64,000 nucleotides of DNA from contig JAHCBC010000001.1 of assembly GCA_019634595.1 (NCBI GenBank), positions 806,001 through 870,000 of the forward strand, read 5' to 3'. The notes under the pieces were generated by a model. The model had not been told where the DNA came from. It did no database searches and saw only the letters and a program-made list of their open reading frames with translations. Position 1 is the stretch's first letter, and each line of letters begins with the position of its first letter. The position numbers were made by a program, and so were the translations under genes. This document shows, in pieces, positions 1 through 8,915 of this stretch. The stretch is from Akkermansiaceae bacterium (GTDB lineage Bacteria; Verrucomicrobiota; Verrucomicrobiia; Verrucomicrobiales; Akkermansiaceae).

Positions 1-399
1 GCGGGCCAGGGCCACCCGCTGGAAGGTCGCCACGGCACCTTTGACTTGCGGCACGCAGAACTCCTCCAGCGCATATCCATGCCGCTCCGCCGCGTGGGTC
101 GCTCCCTGGTGGATGCGGGTGAAACTTTCCGAAAACTCCTGCCACGCGCCCGGTGTCTCATAACGGGTGAGGTAGGCGATGACTCCCTGGAAACTCGGCG
201 TGGTGGCGGTACGACGATGGCTCATCAGCAGGGATACCAGAGGGTCAGCCCGGTATCCCAGCGCCCCGGCGGCTTCCAGCACGCGGAGGCGTGTGGCTTC
301 CGAAATACGCGGATCATTGTTGAGTGCCCGGGACGCGGTGGCGCGGTGGACACCCGCGGCATCCGCCACATCCTTCAGCGTTGGGTTGCGTTGATCCAC
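1..399 (-). CDS. LacI-family transcriptional regulator, partial (left edge)
   Basis: Only the N-terminal 133 residues are in the window; the gene runs off the left edge. A GTG start at 399 gives a classic LacI helix-turn-helix opening (TLKDVADAAG, then HRATASRALN) followed by the start of the periplasmic-binding-protein-like effector domain. Such proteins repress sugar-use operons until a sugar or sugar acid binds. It is divergent from the cytochrome/DUF1501/MFS/racemase-like operon, which is its likely target (inference). An upstream ATG is out of frame, so GTG is preferred. Confidence 0.9.
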   Translation of the reverse strand, partial: MDQRNPTLKDVADAAGVHRATASRALNNDPRISEATRLRVLEAAGALGYRADPLVSLLMSHRRTATTPSFQGVIAYLTRYETPGAWQEFSESFTRIHQGATHAAERHGYALEEFCVPQVKGAVATFQRVALAR

Positions 400-534
400 G
401 GTGGATGCATACGCGCGGGAGCGTGATGAGTGCAAGAACGTGCAACGGGGCGCACGAAACTTCCTTTGCATGGAATCCCCCGGAAGTTCCAGCATGCATG
501 GCTGAAACGGAAAAACCGATCCTTCCCAAAGCCC
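400..534. promoter_or_regulatory. Divergent intergenic region with operator-like inverted repeats
   Basis: This is the spacer between the LacI gene and the PEP-CTERM gene. It holds CGTGC (439-443) facing GCACG (452-456), and AACTTCC (458-464) facing GGAAGTT (482-488). LacI proteins bind palindromes, so these are plausible operator halves, but neither is a strong match to a known site. No clear -35/-10 pair or ribosome-binding site was seen. Confidence 0.3.
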
Positions 535-1380
535 ATGAAACAACCCATCCCCCTGTCTTTCGTGATCGCGGCAATGATGACGACAGGAGCCTGTCATGCC
601 GCGGTGCTCGTCAACGGTGATTTCGAAATCTCCGGAGCCGGTAATCCCACCTTCACCGGTTGGAGCGAGGTATCAAATGACACCTCAGGCGATTCGAAAG
701 GATCATCCGCGATCATCGGTGGAGCGACGATCTCCGGCACCACCAGTGTGGAAATGGTCGCGCTCACCGCGAACGGCGGTGCCATCCGGCAGACCGTACC
801 GACGGCCATGTCGCAATTCACCGTCTCGCTCGATTTCGCCGCCCTTTCCCCGGAGGCCGCGGCGGACGCCTCAACCCGCTATTTCAGCATGCAGCTCAAG
901 CACGGCGCGGTCACATCCGTCACGCAGATCAACCTCCGCGTTGCGAAGTCCGGCCAGCTCCAGGCCTATGATGGCGCGGCTTGGCAGGCCATCGGATCGT
1001 TGGTCGCCGCCTTCAGTGCGGACGTCGGCACCATCGGCGCATGGGGTGGGGAAACGGTGGCCACCAACAGCCTGACCATCATCGCGGACTACACCGGCGC
1101 TCCCACCTACAGCGTGAACCTGAACGGGACCACTGTAAGCGGCCTCAGCTATTTCCAGGGCGGCGCGCCATCCGGAGGCACCAATTCGCTCAACTCCATC
1201 TCGTTCTACGGCGGGGCTGCCGCCAAGAATTTCCTCGTGGACAATGTGGTGGTCATCCCGGAACCGGCCACCGGTTGCCTGGTCGGAGCCGCTGGCATCG
1301 GCCTTTTCATCCGTCGTCGTTCCGGTGCAACGGCGTGCATGATGAATCCTTTGAACTCGCCCGCAAATCGTGGGATCTGA
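535..1380 (+). CDS. PEP-CTERM sorting domain protein
   Basis: Predicted exported protein of 281 residues. The ATG at 535 gives a good signal peptide (MKQPIPLSFVIAAMM, cleavage after CHA); a longer frame from 430 would bury it. The middle is a Ser/Thr/Gly-rich beta-sandwich-like region without a recognised enzyme motif. Near the C-terminus is the PEP-CTERM signal: IPEPATG, a hydrophobic helix, then RRR. Such proteins are processed by an exosortase and go to the cell surface or matrix. Odd: about 18 residues follow the arginine cluster, whereas the signal normally ends the protein. It lies between the LacI gene and its presumed operon. Confidence 0.8.
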   Translation: MKQPIPLSFVIAAMMTTGACHAAVLVNGDFEISGAGNPTFTGWSEVSNDTSGDSKGSSAIIGGATISGTTSVEMVALTANGGAIRQTVPTAMSQFTVSLDFAALSPEAAADASTRYFSMQLKHGAVTSVTQINLRVAKSGQLQAYDGAAWQAIGSLVAAFSADVGTIGAWGGETVATNSLTIIADYTGAPTYSVNLNGTTVSGLSYFQGGAPSGGTNSLNSISFYGGAAAKNFLVDNVVVIPEPATGCLVGAAGIGLFIRRRSGATACMMNPLNSPANRGI

Positions 1381-1439
1381 TGACAGGTCGGCGATTTTCA
1401 CGCCTTAACTGAAACATCATCACCCCATCCAGCTTCGCT

Positions 1440-4400
1440 TTGAAATCCTATCTGACATCGCTTTCCGCTTTCGTCCTTTCCGCAGGATGGTGCATGGCCG
1501 CATCTTTCGGGGATGGCCGCATCGGAGGTGATGTGGTGGCGGAAACCGCGAGCCGTTCCTACCGGTTGCTGGTCCCGGAGGCGGTGGAGAAAGACGCGCG
1601 GCTCCCCATCGTCATCTATCTCCATGGCGCGGGGGCGAAAGGCTCCGACAACCGGAAGCCGGAGGCGGAGCCGCTTCCCGCCCATCTGGCATCGGAGGCG
1701 TTCCAGAAAGCCCATCCATGCTATGTGCTGGTGCCTCAGTGCCGCGACGGCTCCGATGCCGAAGGACGTCCGAACAACTGGGTGAAGTGGAAGGGACAGA
1801 AAGACCTGCCGCCCGCGCAATGGGTGGAGTCCGACACGGAACCCAGCGACCAGTTGCAGGCCGCCATGACCGCACTGGATGAAATCATGGAGAAGCACGC
1901 CATCGATCCGGCGAGGGTCTATCTCACCGGTGTCTCCATGGGAGCCAGCGGTTCATGGAACTGGGCCGCCAGACAGCCGGGACGTTTCGCGGCGGTGCTG
2001 CCCGTCTGCGGATTGAGCGAGGAAGGAAAAGCGGAGGCCCTGAAGTCCGTGAAGATCCGCACCTACCAAGGCTCGGAGGATGAAGTGGTCCCCGTGGATC
2101 GCAGCCGCCGGATGATCACCGCGCTGAAAATCCTCGGTGCGGACGCGGATTTGACGGAATACACCGGAGCCGGACATGACATCGCCCGGAAGGTCCTGGA
2201 GGACGGTGCCATGGAGTGGCTGTTTGCCCAACGGATCAGCACGCCCTCCGGAGGCACGCCCGCCACGGACGAGCAGGGCATGGAGTTCTTTGAAAAGGAG
2301 ATCCGCCCGCTGTTGGCGGAGCATTGCTACGAATGCCACGGGGAGAAAAAGCAGAAGGGGGAGCTCCGCCTCGATACCAGGGCCGCCGCATTCGCTGGCG
2401 GGGAACTCGGGAAGGCCATCGTCCCCGGGGATCTGGAAAAGAGCCTGCTGATCACCGCGGTCCGCTATCATGAGAAGGACCTCCAGATGCCTCCGGAGGA
2501 AAAGCTGCCGCAGGATGTGGTGGCGAAGCTGGAGTCCTGGATCCTGGGCGGCGCGCCGTGGCCTGACGATGGGAAGTCCCACACCACCAAGGTTGGCGGG
2601 GAGATGGTATTCAGCGCGGAGATGAAGGCCCACTGGGCGTTCCAGCCGATGAAGAAGCCGCCGGTTCCTGCTTCAGCAGGCAACGCCATCGATCATTTCA
2701 TTTCCGAAAAACTCGCCGGGAACGGACTTGCTCTGTCACCGGAAGCGGAACCGAGGAAGCTCATCCGCCGCCTGGCACTGGACATCACCGGCCTGCCACC
2801 CACACCGGAGGAGACGGAGGCTTTTGTGGCGGACCATTCTCCGGAGGTCTACCAGGCACTGGTGAAGCGCCTCCTCGCATCACCCCGTTACGGCGAACGC
2901 TGGGGCCGCCACTGGCTGGATGTCGCGCGCTACGCGGACTCGAACGGTTCGGAGGTGGACCACGCGATGGCGAACGCCTGGCGCTACCGTGACTATGTCA
3001 TCCGTTCCTTCAACTCCGACAAGCCCTTCGACCGTTTCCTGCGCGAGCAGATCGCGGGGGATCTTCTCCCGGACAAGGATGATGATTCGCTGACCGCCAC
3101 CGGCTTCCTGATGCTGGGGCCGAAGGCGCTGGCGGATCTCGACAAGGCGAGGCTGACGGCCGATGTCATCGACGAACAGGTGGATACCGTCTCCCGCGCC
3201 TTCATCGGCATGACCATGGGCTGCGCGCGCTGCCATGACCACAAGTTCGATCCCTTGTCCGCAGCGGACTACTACTCCATGTCCGGCATCTTCAGCAGCA
3301 CGAAGACGATGGACGTTTCCAAGCGGGTGGCCACCTGGACGGAACGGCCTCTCGGAGGAAATGCGGACTTGGAGAAATACGCGTCGCTGGGACATGAGAT
3401 CGCGGAGTTGCGGAAGCAACGTGAAGCCATCGCGAAATCCGGCGGCGGAAAGGAAAGGAAGGCTCTCGCATCCGGCACAGACTATCTCGTGGTGGAGGCG
3501 GAGCATTTCACCTCCGGAAATGTGAGCGTGGAGTCGGACAGCCTGGGCAGGGGCATCGGGGTGATCCGCACCCGCACCGAGTATCCCGACCACATCGAAT
3601 ATGAGTTCGAGTTGCCGGAGGAGGGGGACTACCAGATCGAGCTGAGGTATGCGGCGAAGGAATCACGGCCCACCCAGCTCCTCGTGAATGGCAACCTGGA
3701 GACCGAGGAAGCCGCGGCGGAGATCACCGGTGACTGGACGCCGCGGGCGCAGCGGTGGTTTGTCCAGGGGACCTACCGCTTCCGCAAGGGGATGAACATC
3801 CTCGCGTTCCACCGTGACGGGCCGGTTCCGATTTTTGACAAATGGATCATCGGCAGGCCCCGTGCGCAGGCCTACTCGGAGACGGTGCCGGAAGCGAAGG
3901 CCGGCTTTGCCATGGAGGACGACGGAAAGAAGGAACGTCTGAAGGAAATGGACGCCGCCATCGCAAAGGCGGAGGACCGGCTTTCGGCCATGCCGCGGGT
4001 GATGGTGCCGCTGGAAGGAACCATCGCGGATGCCCCCATCCTGGTCCGGGGAAATCCCGCGACTCCCGGCGCGGTGGTGCCGCGTGGGTTTCCGAAGATC
4101 GTCACGAACGTGAACGTCGCCGGACCGGGGCCCGCTGCCAGTGGCAGGGAGGAGCTTGCTGCATGGCTCGCCCATCCGGATCATCCGCTGACGGCGCGTG
4201 TCATCGTCAACCGCGTCTGGTTGTGGCATTTCGGCGAAGGTCTCGTCCGGTCCCCGGACAACTTCGGCCTGAGGGGGGAGACCCCATCGCACCCGGAGCT
4301 GCTCGACTGGCTGGCGGTCTGGTTCGTTGAGAACGGATGGTCGCTGAAGAAGCTGCATGAACTCATCCTTTCCAGCGCGACCTACCGGCAGGCGGTTCTC

Positions 4401-5018
4401 ACGAAGGCCCCGGCGCAGGATCCGGAAAACCGCCTGTTCTCCGGCTTTCCGCGCCGCCGGTTGGAGGCGGAGGTGCTCCGGGATTCCATGCTGGCCATTT
4501 CCGGCAGGCTCGACGCGGCGATGGGCGGTTCCCTGATGACTGTGCAGGACCGCACCTATGCGAATGGCGGGAACGCACCGGCGGACATCACCAAAAAGAT
4601 GAACTACGGCTCTCCCCGTCGTTCCGTCTATGTGCCCATCATCCGGAACGCGCTGTATGATTTCTTCTCCGCGTTCGACTACCCGAACCCGGGCGTGATC
4701 ACCGGGCAGCGCGCGCAGACCACGGTGGCTCCACAGGCCCTGTTCCTGATGAACAGCCCCTTCGTCCTGGAACAGTCGGCGGCCCTCGCCGGGAGGATCG
4801 AGGGCATGGAAGGGGATGATGCCGCCAGGGTGCGTGCGGCATGGCAGCTTGTCCTTTCCCGCCCCGCCAGATCCGACGAAATCGACCGCTCGCTCGCCTA
4901 TGTGAATGCGCTGGAGCAAGACCTCCGCAGGCTGGGGGACGCATCGCCCCGCCGCTCCGCCTGGACCCGCATGTGCCAGACCCTTTTCGCCTCGAACGAG
5001 TTCCTCTACCTGCAATGA
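1440..5018 (+). CDS. Esterase-like + PSCyt1 + DUF1549 + CBM-like + DUF1553 fusion protein
   Basis: Large exported protein (1192 residues, TTG start giving a signal peptide ending near CMA). Residues about 35-265 form an alpha/beta-hydrolase of the PHB-depolymerase/feruloyl-esterase type: nucleophile Ser166 in GVSMG, acid near Asp214, His246 in GAGHD. Then PSCyt1 with a CYECH haem motif (C296, C299, H300), DUF1549/PSCyt2 (about 415-640), a CBM6/35-like sandwich (about 680-805, opening VVEAEHF) and DUF1553/PSD1 (about 870-1170). DUF1549/1553 proteins are typical of planctomycetes and verrucomicrobia and are thought to take part in periplasmic oxidation or breakdown of complex glycans. It overlaps the DUF1501 gene by ATGA, implying coupled translation. 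Confidence 0.88.
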   Translation: MKSYLTSLSAFVLSAGWCMAASFGDGRIGGDVVAETASRSYRLLVPEAVEKDARLPIVIYLHGAGAKGSDNRKPEAEPLPAHLASEAFQKAHPCYVLVPQCRDGSDAEGRPNNWVKWKGQKDLPPAQWVESDTEPSDQLQAAMTALDEIMEKHAIDPARVYLTGVSMGASGSWNWAARQPGRFAAVLPVCGLSEEGKAEALKSVKIRTYQGSEDEVVPVDRSRRMITALKILGADADLTEYTGAGHDIARKVLEDGAMEWLFAQRISTPSGGTPATDEQGMEFFEKEIRPLLAEHCYECHGEKKQKGELRLDTRAAAFAGGELGKAIVPGDLEKSLLITAVRYHEKDLQMPPEEKLPQDVVAKLESWILGGAPWPDDGKSHTTKVGGEMVFSAEMKAHWAFQPMKKPPVPASAGNAIDHFISEKLAGNGLALSPEAEPRKLIRRLALDITGLPPTPEETEAFVADHSPEVYQALVKRLLASPRYGERWGRHWLDVARYADSNGSEVDHAMANAWRYRDYVIRSFNSDKPFDRFLREQIAGDLLPDKDDDSLTATGFLMLGPKALADLDKARLTADVIDEQVDTVSRAFIGMTMGCARCHDHKFDPLSAADYYSMSGIFSSTKTMDVSKRVATWTERPLGGNADLEKYASLGHEIAELRKQREAIAKSGGGKERKALASGTDYLVVEAEHFTSGNVSVESDSLGRGIGVIRTRTEYPDHIEYEFELPEEGDYQIELRYAAKESRPTQLLVNGNLETEEAAAEITGDWTPRAQRWFVQGTYRFRKGMNILAFHRDGPVPIFDKWIIGRPRAQAYSETVPEAKAGFAMEDDGKKERLKEMDAAIAKAEDRLSAMPRVMVPLEGTIADAPILVRGNPATPGAVVPRGFPKIVTNVNVAGPGPAASGREELAAWLAHPDHPLTARVIVNRVWLWHFGEGLVRSPDNFGLRGETPSHPELLDWLAVWFVENGWSLKKLHELILSSATYRQAVLTKAPAQDPENRLFSGFPRRRLEAEVLRDSMLAISGRLDAAMGGSLMTVQDRTYANGGNAPADITKKMNYGSPRRSVYVPIIRNALYDFFSAFDYPNPGVITGQRAQTTVAPQALFLMNSPFVLEQSAALAGRIEGMEGDDAARVRAAWQLVLSRPARSDEIDRSLAYVNALEQDLRRLGDASPRRSAWTRMCQTLFASNEFLYLQ

Positions 5019-6451
5019 ACCCATTTTCCTGCAATCAATTCTCCAATCCGTATTCGCGCCGTGACGCGCTGAAGACGTTCGGTCTGGGCTTCGGTGGTCT
5101 CGCGCTTTCCGGCTTGTTCGGAGAAACCGCGCGGGCGGCGGCAACGGCCGCAGGTGCCGGTGCGGGGAATCCGTTGACACCCCGCGCCCCCCATTTCATC
5201 GGAAAGGCGAAGCGGGTGATCTTCCTGTTCATGCACGGAGGCCCGTCCGCCGTTGACACGTTCGACCATAAGCCCGCGTTGGAAAAGCACGACGGCCAGA
5301 CCGCACCGAACCTGCCGAAGATCACTTTCGCCGCGGCCAACGGACGGGATGGATCGAAGCTGTGGAAATCCCCGTGGAAGTTCAGCTCGCGCGGCGAAAG
5401 CGGCCACATGGTCAGCGAGCTGTTCCCGCACCTCGGAGGGCTGGTGGATGAGATGTGCTTCCTCCACTCCTGCCATGGCACGGCGCTCGACCATGGTGCG
5501 GCGGTGCTGAGGATGAGCACCGGGACGGAGGCATTCGTCAGGCCCAGCCTGGGGTCATGGATGCTCTATGGCCTGGGTTCGGAAAACCAGGACCTTCCCG
5601 GATTCATCACCATCGCGCCCAGCGACACCCACGGCGGAGTGAGGAACTACGGCTCCGCATTCCTCCCCGCCGCCTACCAGGGAACTCCGCTCGGTTCCGC
5701 CTCCACCAAGGCGGATGACGCGAAGTTCCGTTTCCTCGGCAAACCGGCGGACGCGCTCCAGCGGCGTCAGCTCGATTTCCTACGGGAGGTGAACCTGAAC
5801 TCCGGCACACCCGTGGACTCGGAACTGGAGGCCCGGATCGGCACCTATGAGCTGGCATTCCGCATGCAGATGGCCGCTCCGGATGTCATGGACATTTCGA
5901 AGGAAAGCACGGCGACGCGTGAACTCTACGGCATTGATGATCCGGTCACCGCGGAGTTCGGGAAAAAGTGCCTGCTCGCGCGCCGGTTCGCGGAGGCGGG
6001 CGTCCGCTTCATCCAGATCAGCACCGGGGCGGTGTGGGACCAGCACGGTGGACTGGTGAAGGGACACGGCGACAACGCGCGTGCGAGTGACAAGCCCGCC
6101 GCCGGCCTGCTGAAGGATCTGAAACAACGCGGGCTGCTCGATGACACGCTGGTCATCTGGGGAGGGGAGTTCGGACGCACTCCCACCCGCGAGGGCGGGG
6201 ATGGCCGCGACCACAATCCGCACGGCTACACCATGTGGCTGGCGGGTGGTGGGGTGAAACCCGGCCGGGTGGGGGCGACGGATGAACTCGGTTACTACGC
6301 GGTGGAGAACAAGATCCACCTGCACGATCTGCACGCCACCCTGCTGGCGTTGATGGGACTGGACCATGAACGGCTGACCTACCGTTATGCGGGCCGTGAT
6401 TTCCGTCTCACGGATGTTTCCGGACGCGTGGTGAAAGAGATCTTCGCATGA
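5015..6451 (+). CDS. DUF1501 family protein with twin-arginine signal
   Basis: 478 residues. The N-terminus carries a Tat signal (YSRRDALKTFGLGFGG, hydrophobic stretch, cleavage near ARA), so it is exported folded. The body is DUF1501, a member of the alkaline-phosphatase/sulfatase superfamily, with conserved stretches such as HGGPSAVDTFD and WGGEFGRTPT. DUF1501 genes nearly always follow DUF1549/DUF1553 genes, as here (4-base overlap), so the two products probably work together in the periplasm. It also overlaps the MFS gene by ATGA. Substrate unknown. Confidence 0.92.
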   Translation: MNPFSCNQFSNPYSRRDALKTFGLGFGGLALSGLFGETARAAATAAGAGAGNPLTPRAPHFIGKAKRVIFLFMHGGPSAVDTFDHKPALEKHDGQTAPNLPKITFAAANGRDGSKLWKSPWKFSSRGESGHMVSELFPHLGGLVDEMCFLHSCHGTALDHGAAVLRMSTGTEAFVRPSLGSWMLYGLGSENQDLPGFITIAPSDTHGGVRNYGSAFLPAAYQGTPLGSASTKADDAKFRFLGKPADALQRRQLDFLREVNLNSGTPVDSELEARIGTYELAFRMQMAAPDVMDISKESTATRELYGIDDPVTAEFGKKCLLARRFAEAGVRFIQISTGAVWDQHGGLVKGHGDNARASDKPAAGLLKDLKQRGLLDDTLVIWGGEFGRTPTREGGDGRDHNPHGYTMWLAGGGVKPGRVGATDELGYYAVENKIHLHDLHATLLALMGLDHERLTYRYAGRDFRLTDVSGRVVKEIFA

Positions 6452-7722
6452 AAGGCCGCATTCCCATCCGGTGGGTGATCGCGGTGCTGCTGCTGTTGCT
6501 CTCCGTCCTGAACTACGTGGACCGCCAGGCGCTTTCCATCCTGGCGACCACCATCCAGAAGGAACTGCACCTCTCGGACAATGACTACGCCCGCATCGGG
6601 CAGGCATTCCTCCTTTGCTACACCGTGTCTTATTTCTTCGCGGGCCGCGTGGTGGACCGCTACGGCCCGCGTCTGGCGGAAACGATCTTCGTCACCTGGT
6701 GGTCGACGGCGAACATGCTCACCGCCCTTTCCTCCGGTTTCCTTTCCATGGTGGGCTTCCGCAGCCTCCTCGGCATCGGGGAGCCGGGGCACTACGCGGT
6801 CTCCGCGAAGGTGGTGGGCGCATGGTTCCCGCCGAAGGAAAAAGGCGTGGCAGCCGGGATGTACATGATGGGTGGCACGCTGGGGGCTGCCATCGCCGCA
6901 CCGCTGGTCGCCTGGCTGGCCCTCCGGTTCGGCTGGCGCTGGGCGTTCATCGTCACCGGCGGCATCGGTCTGGTCGCGGCGGCCATCTGGTACTATATCT
7001 ATCGTTCTCCCGCCTCCCACCGCTGGATGGGGGACAAGGAAAAGGAACTGCTCGCTTCCCATGGACTCATGGAACCTGCCGCGGCAAAGGCTCCGCCACT
7101 GCCGTTCAGGACGCTCATCCGCTGGAAGCCGCTCTGGCTGGTGATGGGCGTGCGCATGCTCACGGACCCGGTCTGGTATTTCTACCTCGTCTGGTTCGCG
7201 AAGTATCTCCAGGAGAAGCGGGGGATGACACTGGGAGAGGTCGGCGGCACGCTGTGGATCGTCTTCGTGGCGGCGGACATCGGCTGTCTTGCGGCCGGTT
7301 TCGCATCCGGCCACTTCATCCGGAAAGGCATCACTCCGGTAAATGCCCGCCTGCGCGTCATCTGCGCCACCGCGTTGGTGATGGGGTTGAGTTTCATCAT
7401 CCCGCTGCTGCCCGGGGCGGGATGGTCGATTGCCTTCGCCAGCCTCTTCGCCGGATGCGTGATGATGTTCATGGCCAGTTGCGTTACCCTTCCGCTCGAT
7501 CTTTTCCCATCCAGCTCGCTGGGTTCCGCCCAGGGCCTCATCGGCATGGGCGGCAGCATCGGCGGCTTCCTGTCCACCGGCCTGATCGGCGCGGTGCTCA
7601 CGAAGCATCATTCCTATGACGGCCTGTTCACCACCATGAGCTTCCTCCATCCGCTCGCCGCGCTGCTCCTTGTCCTCCTGCTTCCAAAGGCAGTCGCCCA
7701 TTTCCGCACCACCCATCCATGA
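6448..7722 (+). CDS. MFS transporter, anion:cation symporter (hexuronate-like) type
   Basis: 424 residues, about 12 membrane helices. The N-terminus (NYVDRQALS in TM1, then DRYGPRLAE in the TM2-TM3 loop) and the GEPGHYAVSAKVV segment fit the ACS family, which imports hexuronates, galactonate, glucarate and related acids with protons. Its place between a secreted degradative pair and a mandelate-racemase-like enzyme, with 4-base overlaps on both sides, says that it brings in the sugar acid released outside. The exact substrate cannot be read from the sequence. Confidence 0.9.
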   Translation: MKGRIPIRWVIAVLLLLLSVLNYVDRQALSILATTIQKELHLSDNDYARIGQAFLLCYTVSYFFAGRVVDRYGPRLAETIFVTWWSTANMLTALSSGFLSMVGFRSLLGIGEPGHYAVSAKVVGAWFPPKEKGVAAGMYMMGGTLGAAIAAPLVAWLALRFGWRWAFIVTGGIGLVAAAIWYYIYRSPASHRWMGDKEKELLASHGLMEPAAAKAPPLPFRTLIRWKPLWLVMGVRMLTDPVWYFYLVWFAKYLQEKRGMTLGEVGGTLWIVFVAADIGCLAAGFASGHFIRKGITPVNARLRVICATALVMGLSFIIPLLPGAGWSIAFASLFAGCVMMFMASCVTLPLDLFPSSSLGSAQGLIGMGGSIGGFLSTGLIGAVLTKHHSYDGLFTTMSFLHPLAALLLVLLLPKAVAHFRTTHP

Positions 7723-8891
7723 ATCCATCGCCCACCACCATCACGGCCATCTCCTGTTGGAAGGTCTTTGTCCCATTCGTCCACCAGGTGGAATGGAGCG
7801 CGGGCACGCGACCAGGGATCACACGGCTGGTCGTGAAAGTGGAGACGGCCGACGGCACCATCGGCATCGGTGAGACCATCTGTCTGCTGGAGTTCATCGA
7901 GCCTGTCCTGCGGAAGACCGTCATCCCGCTCGCCATCGGTGAGGATGCCTGTGACATCGAACGCCTGCTGAGAAAGACCGAAGGCGCGGGCTACTACCAT
8001 CACAAGCGTGCCGTCACCATGGCCCGTGCCGCGGTGGAGATGGCCTGCTGGGACATCGTGGGAAAGCAGGCCGGCATGCCCTTGCACCGGCTGTGGGGAG
8101 GAAAGTACCGCGCCCAGGTTCCCATCATCGGCTACATCCAGTCCGCGGATCCCGCGGTTGCCGCGCGTGAGGCCGCGGATTTCGCCAGCCGTGGATTCGG
8201 CACGCTGAAACTGAAGCTGGGGATGGGGGAGGCTCTCGACATCGAACTGGTGCGGGCGGTGAGGGACGGCGCGGGGCCATCCACCCGGATCCGTGGCGAC
8301 GCGAATGGCGCATGGACCATCGGCACCGCGAAGCGCCAGCTCCGGAAACTGGAACCGTTCGACCTCGAGTATGTCGAGCAGCCCCTGCCGCTGGAGGATC
8401 TCCAAGGACACGCCCACCTGCGGAAGAACACCTGCATCCCCATCGCGCTGGATGAGGCCGCCTACACCTTGCAGGACGTCCATGCCATCATCGCCGCGGA
8501 GGCCGCAGATGTGGTCGTGATCGACCCGCACGAAGCGGGGGGACTCATCCAGGCGAGGAAGCAGGCAGCGCTCTGCGAGGCCGCCGGAATCCCGGTCACC
8601 CTCCACAGCGGGGGTGAATGCGGCGTCTCGATGGCGGCCTACCTCCACTTCGCTGCGAGCGTTCCAAACCTCAGCCTGGCGATTGACACCCAATATCCCA
8701 ATCTCAGCGCCGACATCATTCCGGAGCGCTTCGATTGGTCATGCGGCTGGATGGAACCCGTGACCACGAAACCGGGCCTCGGCGTGGACTTGAATGAAAG
8801 TGCCGTCGCGAGGCTCCAATCGGACGTCATTCCCAATCCCTACCTCGATCCCAGGCGGCCGGATTGGTTCGGCACCAAGCCTGCCTATTGA
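7719..8891 (+). CDS. Mandelate racemase/muconate lactonizing enzyme family protein (probable sugar-acid dehydratase)
   Basis: 390 residues, enolase superfamily. The mandelate-racemase catalytic set is visible: K164-x-K166 (LKLKLG), metal ligands D194, E220 (VEQPL) and E246 (LDE), and an Asp269/His296 dyad (VIDPHE; TLHSGGE). These sit almost exactly at the numbering of Pseudomonas mandelate racemase. In this subgroup Lys and the His-Asp dyad remove the alpha proton of hydroxy acids, and most bacterial members are acid-sugar dehydratases. As last gene of the operon after a hexuronate-type importer, a dehydratase role in the cytoplasm is likely; the substrate is open. Confidence 0.9.
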   Translation: MNPSPTTITAISCWKVFVPFVHQVEWSAGTRPGITRLVVKVETADGTIGIGETICLLEFIEPVLRKTVIPLAIGEDACDIERLLRKTEGAGYYHHKRAVTMARAAVEMACWDIVGKQAGMPLHRLWGGKYRAQVPIIGYIQSADPAVAAREAADFASRGFGTLKLKLGMGEALDIELVRAVRDGAGPSTRIRGDANGAWTIGTAKRQLRKLEPFDLEYVEQPLPLEDLQGHAHLRKNTCIPIALDEAAYTLQDVHAIIAAEAADVVVIDPHEAGGLIQARKQAALCEAAGIPVTLHSGGECGVSMAAYLHFAASVPNLSLAIDTQYPNLSADIIPERFDWSCGWMEPVTTKPGLGVDLNESAVARLQSDVIPNPYLDPRRPDWFGTKPAY

Positions 8892-8915
8892 TGGCACCTA
8901 GGATTCCCGGACCGT

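Noticed and set aside
3663-5180. A 505-codon minus-strand frame
   Set aside because: Opposite the DUF1553 region and rich in Arg/His/Gly without any motif.
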